Notes: generated by a model from the sequence alone, not told the origin. DNA of 64,000 nucleotides from Streptomyces ardesiacus (GCF_003112575.1 NZ_BEWC01000002.1:682001-746000); one strand, 5' to 3'; shown: positions 30,180 to 38,909, counted from the stretch's first letter. Program-made: numbers and translations.

Positions 30180-32717
30180 TCAGCTCTCGCCGGCCTCCAC
30201 GGGCTGCGGGGCGGCGGCCGTCTTGCGGGTGCGGCGCGCCTTCGGCTTCGCCTCCGCCGCGTCGGCCGCCTCGACGGCGGCCGCGGCCTTACGGGTCCGA
30301 CGCCGCGGTGCGGCCTCCGTCTCCTGCGAGGCCTGCGCCGGAATCTCGGCGGCGGCCTCGGTGGCGGCGGCGGTCTTCCGGGTGCGGCGGGTCTTGGGCT
30401 TGGCCTCCGTGCCTTCGGCGGTGTCGGTGGCTGCCTCGGCGGTGGCTTCGGTCTTGGGGGCGGCCGTCTTGCGGGTGCGGCGCGGCTTGGCCTCGGCTTC
30501 TGCCTCGGGTGCCGGTGCGGCGGGTTCGGTGGCCTTGCGGGTGCGGCGGGTCTTGGGCTTGGCCTCCGTGGCCTCGGCGGTGTCGACGGCCGCCTCGGCG
30601 GCGGCCTCGGTCTTGGGGGCGGCCGTCTTGCGGGTGCGGCGCGGCTTGGCTTCGGCTTCTGCCTCGGGTGCCGGTGCGGCGGGTTCGGTGGCCTTGCGGG
30701 TGCGGCGGGTCTTGGGCTTGGCCTCCGTGGCCTCGGCGGTGTCGACCGCCGCCTCGGCGGCGGCCTCGGCCTTGGGGGCGGTCGCCTTGCGGGTGCGGCG
30801 CGCCTTCGGCTTGGCCTCGGCCGACTCCGCCGTGGCCTCGGCCGTGTCGGCCGTCTCCTCGGCGGCCGTGGCCTTGCGGGTGCGGCGGCGCGGCTTCTCG
30901 ACGGGAGCCTCGACGGCCGGGGCCTCGACGACCGCCGGCGCCTCCACGACCGCGGGTGCTTCGACGACCGCCGGGGTCTCGACGACGGCCTGGGACTCCA
31001 CGGCCGTCGCCTCGGTGGCCGCCGGGGTCTCCGCCGACTTGCGGGTGCGGCGGCGGCGCGGCTTCGCCGGGGTCTCCGCCACGATCTCCGCGGCCTCGGA
31101 GGGCGCCGGAGCGCTGTCCTCGGCGGTCTGCGGCGCGGGGGCCTCGGTCGTCGCGGCCGTCTCCGGACGGCGCGACGGCTCGCCGCCGCGCGTACGGCGC
31201 CGGCGGCGCAGCGTGCGGGGACCCGCGTCGGCGGCGCTGTCCGCCTCGCCGGTCACGGCCTCGGCCGCGGGGCTCGCGGCGGCCTCCGCGTCCACCGGAG
31301 CACCTCCGCGCATCCGACGGCGACGGCGCGGCGTCGTACGGGACGGACGGTCGCGGTCGCGGTCGCCGGAGCGCGCGTCGTCCCGGCCGCCCCGGCCACC
31401 CCGGTCGCCGCGTCCGCGGCCACCGCGTCCGCCCGGCTCGCCCAGGTCCTCAAGCTCCTCCGCGTCCAGACCGGCGCGGGTGCGCTCGGAGCGCGGCAGG
31501 ACGCCCTTGGTGCCCTCGGGGATGCCGAGGTCGGTGTACAGGTGCGGGGAGGTGGAGTAGGTCTCGGCCGGGTCGCTGAAGCCCAGGTCGAGCGCCTTGT
31601 TGATCAGCTGCCAGCGGGGGATGTCGTCCCAGTCGACCAGCGTGATCGCCGTACCCTTCGCGCCCGCGCGGCCCGTGCGGCCGATGCGGTGGAGGTACGT
31701 CTTCTCCTCTTCCGGCGACTGGTAGTTGATGACGTGCGTCACGCCCTCGACGTCGATGCCGCGGGCGGCGACGTCGGTGCAGACGAGCACGTCCACCTTG
31801 CCGTTGCGGAAGGCGCGCAGGGCCTGCTCGCGGGCGCCCTGGCCGAGGTCGCCGTGGACCGCGCCGGAGGCGAAACCGCGCTGCTTGAGCTGGTCGGCCA
31901 GGTCGGCCGCGGTGCGCTTGGTGCGGCAGAAGACCATGGCCAGACCCCGGCCGTCGGCCTGCAGTATGCGGGCCACCATCTCGGGCTTGTCCATGTTGTG
32001 CGCGCGGTAGACGAACTGCTTGGTGTTCGCCACCGTCGCGCCCGCGTCGTCCGGCGAGGTGGCGCGGATGTGCGTGGGCTGCGACATGTAGCGGCGGGCG
32101 AGTCCGATGACCGCGCCCGGCATGGTCGCCGAGAACAGCATGGTCTGGCGCCGGGCCGGCAGCATGTTGATGATCTTCTCGACGTCGGGCAGGAAGCCCA
32201 GGTCGAGCATCTCGTCGGCCTCGTCGAGGACCAGGCACTTGACGTGCTTGAGGCTCAGCTTCTTCTGGCCCGCCAGGTCCAGCAGGCGGCCCGGGGTGCC
32301 GACGATCACGTCGACGCCCTTCTTCAGGGCCTCCACCTGCGGCTCGTAGGCCCGGCCGCCGTAGATCGCGGTGACGCGGACGTTGCGCACCTTGCCGGCG
32401 GTCAGGAGGTCGTTGGTGACCTGCTGGCACAGCTCGCGCGTCGGGACGACGACGAGGGCCTGCGGGGCGTCGGTCAGGGACTCGGGCGCCGCGCGGCCCG
32501 CCTCGACGTCGGCGGGGACGGTGACGCGCTCGAGGAGCGGAAGGCCGAAGCCCAGCGTCTTGCCGGTGCCGGTCTTGGCCTGGCCGATCACGTCCGTGCC
32601 CGAGAGGGCCACGGGGAGCGTCAGCTCCTGGATCGGGAAGGGGTTGGTGATGCCGACGGCTTCAAGGGCTTCGGCGGTCTCGGGGAGGATCCCGAGGGAT
32701 CGAAACGTCGTAGTCAG
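30180..32717 (-). CDS. DEAD-box RNA helicase (RhlE type) with long basic repeat tail
   Basis: 845 residues if CTG 32717 is the start. The helicase core (about 1-420) shows the Q motif PFPIQELTLPVALSG, AKTGTGKTLGFGLPLLE, VVPTREL, VLDEADEMLDLGF, LFSATMPG, DVAARGIDVEGVTHVINY and YLHRIGRTGRAG. It unwinds structured RNA in ribosome assembly or mRNA decay. The remaining 400 residues are disordered Ala/Glu-rich with about 12 basic motifs such as KPKTRRTRKAT, including a 53-residue direct repeat, probably for RNA binding. No ATG, GTG or TTG fits the family start. CTG has AGAAGAGG seven bases upstream; the frame continues to GTG codons far upstream. Positional match of Rv3211 (rhlE). Confidence 0.9.
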   Translation of the reverse strand: MTTTFRSLGILPETAEALEAVGITNPFPIQELTLPVALSGTDVIGQAKTGTGKTLGFGLPLLERVTVPADVEAGRAAPESLTDAPQALVVVPTRELCQQVTNDLLTAGKVRNVRVTAIYGGRAYEPQVEALKKGVDVIVGTPGRLLDLAGQKKLSLKHVKCLVLDEADEMLDLGFLPDVEKIINMLPARRQTMLFSATMPGAVIGLARRYMSQPTHIRATSPDDAGATVANTKQFVYRAHNMDKPEMVARILQADGRGLAMVFCRTKRTAADLADQLKQRGFASGAVHGDLGQGAREQALRAFRNGKVDVLVCTDVAARGIDVEGVTHVINYQSPEEEKTYLHRIGRTGRAGAKGTAITLVDWDDIPRWQLINKALDLGFSDPAETYSTSPHLYTDLGIPEGTKGVLPRSERTRAGLDAEELEDLGEPGGRGGRGRGDRGGRGGRDDARSGDRDRDRPSRTTPRRRRRMRGGAPVDAEAAASPAAEAVTGEADSAADAGPRTLRRRRRTRGGEPSRRPETAATTEAPAPQTAEDSAPAPSEAAEIVAETPAKPRRRRTRKSAETPAATEATAVESQAVVETPAVVEAPAVVEAPAVVEAPAVEAPVEKPRRRTRKATAAEETADTAEATAESAEAKPKARRTRKATAPKAEAAAEAAVDTAEATEAKPKTRRTRKATEPAAPAPEAEAEAKPRRTRKTAAPKTEAAAEAAVDTAEATEAKPKTRRTRKATEPAAPAPEAEAEAKPRRTRKTAAPKTEATAEAATDTAEGTEAKPKTRRTRKTAAATEAAAEIPAQASQETEAAPRRRTRKAAAAVEAADAAEAKPKARRTRKTAAAPQPVEAGES
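30451..30768. repeat. 159-bp tandem direct repeat in the helicase tail
   Basis: Two nearly identical 159-bp units (30451-30609 and 30610-30768) lie in frame inside the helicase gene. Each encodes 53 residues with two basic motifs, KPRRTRKTA and KPKTRRTRKAT. Only scattered substitutions separate them, so the duplication is recent or kept uniform by recombination. Confidence 0.85.
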
Positions 32718-32857
32718 GGTGCTGCCTCTTCTGTGTGCGTGGTGCGAGGCGAGCGCGCGGGTCGTGCCGGACCGTGTCGGGGACGTCGGCTGCCTTACGG
32801 GTGAGCCGTAGGACACGGGACCTCTGTCGACGCTCCAGCGCTCGTACCACTGAGGGT

Positions 32858-32899
32858 CCCCCTCCGGGCTCCGTACGCAGTTCGGCGTACGGCAGGAGG
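32858..32899 (-). ncRNA. Candidate structured leader hairpin of the helicase mRNA
   Basis: CCGTACGC (32871-32878) and GCGTACGG (32885-32892) form a perfect 8-bp stem around AGTTCG. An outer CCCTCC/GGAGGG pairing extends it across a small internal loop. Nearby, CCTTACGG/CCGTAGG gives another weaker hairpin. It lies about 140-180 nt upstream of the helicase start. No known riboswitch class is recognised. Confidence 0.35.
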
Positions 32900-33102
32900 G
32901 CTGTCGGGTCGGAGCCGATCGGGCCACCGACCGGGCATCCTCATGCGTGCGGCCCGACGACGATGTCACGTACCCGTACGTCACATACTCGGCAGGCGCA
33001 TTACCACCATACCCCGGAATCGCGCACACGCGATGGCCGATTTGCTCACGTAGTCGTCGTCACACTCACTGACCAGGGCCTTACCACCCCCGAAGAGCGG
33101 AC

Positions 33103-33108
33103 TATTGT
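33103..33108 (+). promoter_or_regulatory. -10 box of a leaderless MiaE_2 promoter
   Basis: TATTGT is followed by exactly seven bases and the ATG at 33116, with no Shine-Dalgarno in between. TTACCA at 33081-33086 is a weak -35 candidate. Confidence 0.5.
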
Positions 33109-33115
33109 GCGCTGC

Positions 33116-33898
33116 ATGACGAGCTCTGACAAGCCTGGCACCGCCGCAGACGCACCCACCGAGACCACCGGAACCGCAGGTACCCCGGGCAGCGCCGGAG
33201 CCACCCCGGTCGCCTCCCGGGACTGGGAGTCGGCCGCGGCCGACCCGCAGTACCGCGCCGCGGTCGTGGACCTGCTCGGCGCCCTCGCGTACGGCGAACT
33301 GGCGGCGTTCGAGCGGCTCGCGGAGGACGCCAAGCTGGCGCCCACGCTGGCGGACAAGGCGGAGCTGGCGAAGATGGCCTCCGCGGAGTTCCACCACTTC
33401 GAGCGGCTGCGCGGCCGGCTGGCCGAGATCGGCGAGGAGCCGACGGGGGCCATGGAACCGTTCGTGGCCGCCTACGACGGCTTCCACAAGCAGACCGACC
33501 CCTCCGACTGGCTCGAAGGGCTCGTCAAGGCCTACGTCGGCGACTCCATCGCCAGTGACTTCTACCGCGAGGTCGCCGCACGCCTCGACACGGACACCCG
33601 CGAGCTGGTCCTCGCCGTGCTCGACGACACGGGGCACGCCGGGTTCGCCGTGGAGAAGGTGCGCGCGGCGATCGACGCCGACCCGCGCGTGGGCGGGCGG
33701 CTCGCCCTGTGGGCGCGGCGGCTGATGGGGGAGGCGCTCTCGCAGTCCCAGCGGGTGGTGGCCGACCGCGACGCGCTGTCGACGATGCTCGTGGGCGGGG
33801 TGGCGGACGGCTTCGACCTGGCGGAGGTCGGCAAGATGTTCTCCCGGATCACCGAGGCGCACACGAAGCGGATGGCGGCGCTGGGGCTGGCCGCCTGA
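33116..33898 (+). CDS. Ferritin-like protein of the MiaE_2 (tRNA hydroxylase-like) family
   Basis: 260 residues. After a disordered Thr/Ala/Pro-rich 35-residue start, the protein is an all-helical ferritin-like bundle. Candidate metal ligands are YGELAAFERLAEDA and ASAEFHHFERLRGRL in the first helix pair, and LDDTGHAGFAVEKVR in the second. The family (as Rv3210c) is related to the tRNA-(ms2io6A) hydroxylase MiaE, but the actinobacterial branch is uncharacterised. The open frame continues upstream, yet ATG 33116 fits a leaderless promoter. It diverges from the DEAD-box helicase, an arrangement kept in mycobacteria. Confidence 0.82.
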   Translation: MTSSDKPGTAADAPTETTGTAGTPGSAGATPVASRDWESAAADPQYRAAVVDLLGALAYGELAAFERLAEDAKLAPTLADKAELAKMASAEFHHFERLRGRLAEIGEEPTGAMEPFVAAYDGFHKQTDPSDWLEGLVKAYVGDSIASDFYREVAARLDTDTRELVLAVLDDTGHAGFAVEKVRAAIDADPRVGGRLALWARRLMGEALSQSQRVVADRDALSTMLVGGVADGFDLAEVGKMFSRITEAHTKRMAALGLAA

Positions 33899-33955
33899 CC
33901 TCTGTCGCCCCGCCCTGCGCCGACGCGGGGATCCGGCCCGGTGCGGCGGCTGCCG

Positions 33956-34225
33956 TCAGGCGGTCGCCGAGCTGCGCCGGATTCTTCCCGCCGGACGCAG
34001 CAGCAGCGACAGTGAGGCCGCGGAGAACGTCGCAGATCCCAGAAGCACCGCCACGAGCCCCCCGGCGCCCAGCGCGGTGTGCGTGACGAACGCCCCGAAG
34101 AGGGCCCCGGCGACACCGGTCGGCAGCACCAGGAGCCGGGCGGGCAGGCGGTGGGGCAGACGGTGCGCGGCGGCCCATGCCAGGGCGAATCCGAGGATCG
34201 CGGCGCTGAACGCTTCCAAGAGCAT
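33956..34225 (-). CDS. Small integral membrane protein
   Basis: 89 residues, nearly all hydrophobic, with three probable transmembrane helices: EAFSAAILGFALAWAAAH, LLVLPTGVAGALFGAFVTHT and GLVAVLLGSATFSAASLSLL. The tail is basic (RPAGRIRRSSATA). The small size and glycine spacing resemble GlsB/YeaQ/YmgE-type stress membrane proteins, but the match is weak. It converges with the MiaE_2 gene. Codon use supports coding. Function unknown. Confidence 0.65.
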   Translation of the reverse strand: MLLEAFSAAILGFALAWAAAHRLPHRLPARLLVLPTGVAGALFGAFVTHTALGAGGLVAVLLGSATFSAASLSLLLRPAGRIRRSSATA

Positions 34226-34337
34226 GTCGGGGTCCCTCCCACACGGCCGGCCTGCCCCAAACGGTCACAGCCGACTTACCCCTGCCCTGCGGAACACAAT
34301 CCTCCTCCTGTGGGTGAACTGTGCTCCGTACGTGAAC

Positions 34338-34395
34338 GCGAACGGGAAGACGGGACGCGAACGGGAGGACGGCGGCGTGCGAACGGGAAGACGGG
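34338..34395. repeat. Short tandem repeat upstream of the small membrane gene
   Basis: Three copies of GCGAACGGGA(A/G)GACGG occur around 34338, 34357 and 34379 with irregular spacing. The region is intergenic and ends at a strong hairpin. Confidence 0.6.
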
Positions 34396-34430
34396 TGGGC
34401 CCGGCGGAGATTTCCGCCGGGCCCACCCGT
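34391..34430 (-). terminator. Very strong hairpin after the DUF3107 gene
   Basis: An 18-bp perfect stem (34391-34408 with 34413-34430) closes on a GATT loop. It starts 26 bp after the DUF3107 stop on the minus strand and separates it from the small membrane gene. It is one of the two most stable inverted repeats seen in the window. Confidence 0.8.
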
Positions 34431-34455
34431 CCGCGTCCGTCGTCCGCGTCGCCGA

Positions 34456-34683
34456 CTACAGCGCGCCGAAGCCCACCTTGCGCGGAGCCGGCTCACCGAT
34501 CTCGACGTAGGCGAGACGGTCGGCCGGCACCAGGACCTTGCGGCCGTGCTCGTCCACGAGGCTCAGCAGCTGCGACTTGCCGGCCAGCGCCTCGCCCACC
34601 ACGCGCTCGACCTCCTCGGCGCTCTGACCGCTCTCCAGAACGATCTCGCGGGGCGCGTGCTGCACGCCGATCTTGACCTCCAC
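34456..34683 (-). CDS. DUF3107 small protein
   Basis: 75 residues, full family length. It begins MEVKIGVQHAPREIVLESGQ, has a central helix (SAEEVERVVGEALAGKSQLL), then GRKVLVPADRLAYVEIGEP. This is the actinobacterial DUF3107 family (as Rv3208A). No catalytic residues are evident. It lies 142 bp downstream of the TetR gene on the same strand, a pairing conserved in mycobacteria. Function unknown. Confidence 0.88.
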   Translation of the reverse strand: MEVKIGVQHAPREIVLESGQSAEEVERVVGEALAGKSQLLSLVDEHGRKVLVPADRLAYVEIGEPAPRKVGFGAL

Positions 34684-34825
34684 GGCTATGTCCCTCCGAC
34701 GGTCAGTGAGTGCGCGATCTTACGCGCCGTACCAGCACACATTAGCCCGGTGAGGGGACGTGCACGCTGCGCCGGAGAACGCCAGGAGCGAACAGCCGAC
34801 GGGAACAGAATCCGCGCGGTGCCGG

Positions 34826-35467
34826 TCAGTGCTGCTCGGTGCCGTGCAGCGGGAAGCCCGCGATGCCGCGCCAGGCCAGCGAGGTCAGCAGCTGGACCGC
34901 CTGGTCGCGCGGGACGCTGCGGTCGCTGTGCAGCCAGGAACGCGCCACCACCTGCGCGAGGCCGCCCAGACCGGAGGCCAGCAGCATCGACTCCGCGCGC
35001 GAGAGGCCGGTGTCCTCGGCGATGACGTCGCAGATCGCCTCGGCGCACTCGTTGGTGACCTTGTCCACGCGCTCGCGCACGGCGGGCTCGTTGGTCAGGT
35101 CCGACTCGAACACCAGTCGGAACGCGCCGCCGTCGTCCTCGACGTAGGCGAAGTACGCGTCCATCGTCGCGCGGACGCGCTGCTTGTTGTCGGAGGTCGA
35201 CGCGAGCGCGCTGCGCACGGACTGGATCAGCGCCTCGCAGTGCTGGTCCAGCAGGGCGAGGTAGAGGTCGAGCTTGCCGGGGAAGTGCTGGTAGAGCACC
35301 GGCTTGCTGACGCCGGCGCGCTCGGCGATGTCGTCCATCGCGGCCGCGTGGTACCCCTGGGCCACGAAAACTTCCTGTGCGGCGCCCAGCAGTTGGTTGC
35401 GTCGGGCTCGGCGGGGAAGGCGTGTGCCCCGCGGGCGTACCGCCTCTGTCTGCTCGATGGCTGTCAC
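34826..35467 (-). CDS. TetR/AcrR-family transcriptional regulator
   Basis: 213 residues. The N-terminal helix-turn-helix is complete: RRNQLLGAAQEVFVAQGYHA, AMDDIAERAGVSKPVLYQHF and PGKLDLYLALLDQH. The C-terminal ligand domain is all-helical, with the conserved SMLLASGLGGLAQVVARSWL. GTG 35467 has GGGAGG about six bases upstream and agrees with homologues; a longer frame runs to 35593. It is the positional equivalent of Rv3208 and lies upstream of the DUF3107 gene. Target genes and ligand are unknown. Confidence 0.9.
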   Translation of the reverse strand: MTAIEQTEAVRPRGTRLPRRARRNQLLGAAQEVFVAQGYHAAAMDDIAERAGVSKPVLYQHFPGKLDLYLALLDQHCEALIQSVRSALASTSDNKQRVRATMDAYFAYVEDDGGAFRLVFESDLTNEPAVRERVDKVTNECAEAICDVIAEDTGLSRAESMLLASGLGGLAQVVARSWLHSDRSVPRDQAVQLLTSLAWRGIAGFPLHGTEQH

Positions 35468-35713
35468 GCCGCCTCCCATAGTCGTCCTCGTGCGGTGTGC
35501 GCCGCGTCGACATCGTACTTTTCGGTAACCGCGGTGTGTGAGCCGCGAGCGCAGAATTTCACGGACCGGACAGTGGCGAAAACCGCACAACAAGTTTCAA
35601 AAGGGCTCAGGCCGGGCAAAGATCGGCCTCCCTTCTGTCCGGCGAGGCGTGCCGGGGCGGTGGTCGCCTCCGCGGTCCTCGCCCCCGCGGTCCTCGCCTT
35701 CGAGGCACGCGCC

Positions 35714-35935
35714 TCAGCGGTAGTCGTCCTCGTCGTGCGAGACGACCCGGGCCTGTTCGGCGAGGTCGGCCTCGTTGGCGCGGTCGGGGTCCACGTCCGT
35801 CAGCGGTTCGTCGCGCTCCTGCCCGACGTCCGCCCGCTGCTCGGCCGTGTCGGCGTCGGGTGCCTCCACGTCGCGTTCCTCCGCTTCCGGCACCTCGTCG
35901 GCGAAGGTCTCGGGGTCGGTCGGGTCGACGGTCAT
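35714..35935 (-). CDS. Small acidic protein
   Basis: 73 residues, extremely acidic (many Asp and Glu, few hydrophobics), so probably disordered. It starts MTVDPTDPETFADEVPEAEE and ends NEADLAEQARVVSHDEDDYR. ATG 35935 has GGAAGGGAG upstream; the frame extends to 35998, but that start lacks a good ribosome-binding site. Similar small acidic proteins are widespread in Streptomyces. No function can be assigned. Confidence 0.65.
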   Translation of the reverse strand: MTVDPTDPETFADEVPEAEERDVEAPDADTAEQRADVGQERDEPLTDVDPDRANEADLAEQARVVSHDEDDYR

Positions 35936-36150
35936 GCTGGGCTCCCTTCCTACGAACGTCCCTGGGGTGCAGGGGCCACACGCGGGTGCCCACTTCACGA
36001 GCGTAGGAGACTCCCGATCCGGACGCCATGCGTCGCCCGTCCCGGTCCTCCGCGGCCGGCCCTCGCACCGATGGCATGCGTACCCCGTACGTGGGCCGTC
36101 AGTGCACTGTCTGTGACGGCGAACACATGAGTCACCGCGTGATCGTCTCG

Positions 36151-36156
36151 TAACAT
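36151..36156 (+). promoter_or_regulatory. -10 box of a leaderless hydrolase promoter
   Basis: TAACAT ends six bases before ATG 36163, and there is no Shine-Dalgarno sequence. Same layout as at dapE, mrp, MiaE_2 and adnB. Confidence 0.45.
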
Positions 36157-36162
36157 TGCCGC

Positions 36163-37230
36163 ATGCCTTCGACCGAGCCGCCCTCCGTGCCGCCCGCCAA
36201 CGTGCTGCCGAAGGTCGCGGCCGTCGGGGTCGCGGACGGGGAGCGGCTCAGGTCGGTCCGCCTTCCCGGCGTCACCCTGACGGTACGGTCGAGACCGCCT
36301 GCCCGCGAGGGTTTGCCGCCCGCCCTGTACGTCCACGGCCTCGGCGGTTCCTCGCAGAACTGGTCCGCGCTCATGCCGTTGCTGGACGGGGTCGTCCACA
36401 GCGAGGCCCTCGACCTGCCCGGTTTCGGCGACTCCCCGCCGCCGGACGACGGCGACTACTCGATCACGGGCCACGCGCGCGCGGTCGTGCGTCACCTCGA
36501 CGCCGCCGGGCGCGGCCCCGTGCACCTCATCGGCAACTCGCTGGGCGGCGCCGTCGCGACCCGCGTCGCGGCGGCGCGGCCCGACCTGGTGCGGACCCTG
36601 ACGCTGGTCTCGCCCGCGCTGCCGGAGATCCGCGTGCAGCGCAGCGCCGTGCCGACGGGGCTGCTGGCGCTGCCGGGAGTGGTGCCGCTGTTCAACCGGC
36701 TCACCCGGGAGTGGACGGCGGAGCAGCGGGTCCGCGGCGTGACGGCGCTCTGCTACGGCGACCCCGCGCGGGTGACGCCGGAAGGCTTCCGCAACGCCGT
36801 GGAGGAGATGGAGCGGCGGCTGCGGCTGCCGTACTTCTGGGACGCGATGGCCCGTTCCACCCGGGGACTCGTCAACGCGTACACGGTGGGCGGCCAGCAC
36901 GGACTGTGGCGACAGGCCGAGCGGGTTCTCGCACCCACGCTCCTGGTCTACGGTGGACGGGACCAACTCGTCGGCTACCGCATGGCCCAGCGGGCCGCCC
37001 GTGCCTTCCGCGACTCCCGGCTGCTGACCCTGCCGGACGCGGGACACGTGGCGATGATGGAGTACCCGGACGCCGTGGCCACGGCGTTCCGTGAGCTCCT
37101 CGCGGACACCGGGGGCGCCGCGCACACCGCGGACGGCCCGGACGCCGTGGACAGCGGGAGTCCGGCGGGTGGCGAGAGGACCGACGGGGCCGTCGACGGC
37201 GAGCCCGCCAACCAGACAACAGGAGGCTGA
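36163..37230 (+). CDS. Alpha/beta hydrolase
   Basis: 355 residues. The hydrolase core has ALYVHGLGGSSQNWSALMPL, LDLPGFGDSPPP, the nucleophile elbow LIGNSLGGAVATRVA, the acid in YGGRDQLVGYRMA, and the catalytic His in LPDAGHVAMMEYPD. A 45-residue disordered C-terminal tail follows. No signal peptide. It lies nine bases before the DUF3152 metalloprotease gene and is almost certainly cotranscribed. The fold suggests an esterase, haloperoxidase-like or C-C hydrolase; the substrate is unknown. Confidence 0.85.
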   Translation: MPSTEPPSVPPANVLPKVAAVGVADGERLRSVRLPGVTLTVRSRPPAREGLPPALYVHGLGGSSQNWSALMPLLDGVVHSEALDLPGFGDSPPPDDGDYSITGHARAVVRHLDAAGRGPVHLIGNSLGGAVATRVAAARPDLVRTLTLVSPALPEIRVQRSAVPTGLLALPGVVPLFNRLTREWTAEQRVRGVTALCYGDPARVTPEGFRNAVEEMERRLRLPYFWDAMARSTRGLVNAYTVGGQHGLWRQAERVLAPTLLVYGGRDQLVGYRMAQRAARAFRDSRLLTLPDAGHVAMMEYPDAVATAFRELLADTGGAAHTADGPDAVDSGSPAGGERTDGAVDGEPANQTTGG

Positions 37231-37238
37231 GGCGCGAC

Positions 37239-38909
37239 GTGGGACGCCACAGCCGCCGTGGGCCCGCCCCCAGGGCCGACGCCGCGGAGAACGCCGCAAC
37301 ACGTGAGAACCGCACCGGCGGGCGGGCCCCGGAACCACCGCACCCGGCGAACGGGACCGCGCGGGGGCCGTACGGGCAACGGGGGGAGCAGGGGGACCCG
37401 AGGGCGCGGGAGGCGTTCCGGTCGGCGCCCGGCGAGAACCCGGGCATGCGCCAGGGGTTCGCGGGTCCCGGACCGGGCCGGGGAGGCGGCACCGGCACGC
37501 CGCTCCCGGACGGCACGCCGGCCCACGGCTTCCCGCGGCCGGCGGACCGCACACCGGCCCAGGGCGTCCCCCGGTTCCCCGACGGCACGCCCGCCCACGG
37601 CACGCCCGCCCACGGCGCACCCGGGTTCCCCGGCGGCTCCCCGGGGCAGGGCGCGCCGGGGGTCCGGGGCGGTCACCCCGAGCAGCGGGAACCCGGCGGC
37701 GGCTGGGGCGAGTGGAACGGCCGGTCCGGTGCCGGGTACGGACCCGGGACGGGAGCGCGCGCCGGCGCCGCCCCCGCGTCCTACGCGCCGGCGCCCGGGT
37801 CCTCCGCACCGTCCGGTCCCTCCGCACCGTCCGGGCCCCTGCCCCGGCAGCGGCGGGCGTCCCGGGAGGGGCCGCGGCAGGACTACCTCGACGCCTTCGA
37901 CACGGATGCCTTCGACGCCGAGGACGACGTCTTCGCGACCCGCCCCGCACGCCGTGCGCCAGGCGCGGCGCGGCCCGCCGACCCGTACGCCTCCGTCACC
38001 GACTGGAGCGCCGCCGACGGGGGCGCCGCCGGGCGCGGAGGCGGGGGAGGCGGTGTCCTCGACGACACCGAGGACCGGTCGCCCACGGGCGAGCCCGCGG
38101 CGGCCAAGGGTGCCAAGGGCCGGACCTTCACCGGTATCGCGGCGGCCGCCGTCACCACGGTGCTGGCCGTCGTCGTGGCCGGTCAGGTGGCCGACGGGAC
38201 GGACGGGGGCGACACGCGCTCCCAGGCGGCCACGGACCAGGCCCGGGACGCCCACGGCTCCGCGTCACGGGACGACGCGCGGCCGACGCCCTCCGCGTCC
38301 GCGAAGCCGCTGACGTACGAGCAGAAGATGGGCAAGACGTACCCGCTCAGCGCCACCCTCAAGGGCTCCGGGAAGTTCGAGGCGGTCCCGGGCATCGCCA
38401 AGGGGACCGGGAAGGGGGAGCGGTACGCCTACCGCATCGACGTGGAGCAGGGGCTCGGCCTCGACGGCGAACTCTTCGCCGAGGCCGTGCAGAAGACGCT
38501 CAACGACGACCGGAGCTGGGCCCACAACGGCGCCCGCACCTTCGATCGCATCGAGTCGGGCCAGCCCGATTTCGTCATCACCCTGGCCAGTCCCGGGACC
38601 ACCGCCGAGTGGTGCGCCAAGTCCGGCCTGGACACCACCGAGGACAACGTGTCCTGCGACTCGGCCGCCACCCAGCGGGTGATGATCAACGCCTACCGGT
38701 GGGCGCAGGGCGCCGAACCGTACGGCGACGCGATCCACCCCTACCGGCAGATGCTGATCAACCACGAGGTCGGTCACCGTATCGGCTTCAACCACGTCAC
38801 CTGCGACAAGGACGGCGAACTCGCCCCGGTCATGCAGCAGCAGACGAAGTTCGTCGACCACGACGGAATCGACTGCCGCCCGAACCCCTGGGCCTACCCG
38901 AACAGTTGA
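37239..38909 (+). CDS. DUF3152 membrane-anchored metalloprotease-like protein
   Basis: 556 residues. The first 290 are Pro/Gly-rich and disordered, with repeated DGTPAHG elements around residues 95-130. One transmembrane helix (FTGIAAAAVTTVLAVVVAGQ, about 297-316) anchors the protein. The external DUF3152 domain ends with NHEVGHRIGFNH, the HExxHxxGxxH zinc motif of metzincin-type proteases, and two conserved cysteine pairs. Rv3207c is the mycobacterial counterpart. It would cleave or modify an extracellular protein. GTG 37239 has AGGAGG 12 bases upstream. It is cotranscribed with the upstream hydrolase. Confidence 0.85.
   Translation: MGRHSRRGPAPRADAAENAATRENRTGGRAPEPPHPANGTARGPYGQRGEQGDPRAREAFRSAPGENPGMRQGFAGPGPGRGGGTGTPLPDGTPAHGFPRPADRTPAQGVPRFPDGTPAHGTPAHGAPGFPGGSPGQGAPGVRGGHPEQREPGGGWGEWNGRSGAGYGPGTGARAGAAPASYAPAPGSSAPSGPSAPSGPLPRQRRASREGPRQDYLDAFDTDAFDAEDDVFATRPARRAPGAARPADPYASVTDWSAADGGAAGRGGGGGGVLDDTEDRSPTGEPAAAKGAKGRTFTGIAAAAVTTVLAVVVAGQVADGTDGGDTRSQAATDQARDAHGSASRDDARPTPSASAKPLTYEQKMGKTYPLSATLKGSGKFEAVPGIAKGTGKGERYAYRIDVEQGLGLDGELFAEAVQKTLNDDRSWAHNGARTFDRIESGQPDFVITLASPGTTAEWCAKSGLDTTEDNVSCDSAATQRVMINAYRWAQGAEPYGDAIHPYRQMLINHEVGHRIGFNHVTCDKDGELAPVMQQQTKFVDHDGIDCRPNPWAYPNS

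Larger units (their letters stand above)
32718..33115. other. Divergent regulatory region, helicase / MiaE_2 gene
   Basis: No gene is supported in this 398-bp interval. It contains structured sequence likely to be transcribed as the helicase leader (separate entry), and AT-richer sequence around 33000-33110 ending in the MiaE_2 -10 box. Long structured leaders are common for DEAD-box helicase mRNAs that are regulated by cold or autoregulated. Confidence 0.5.
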
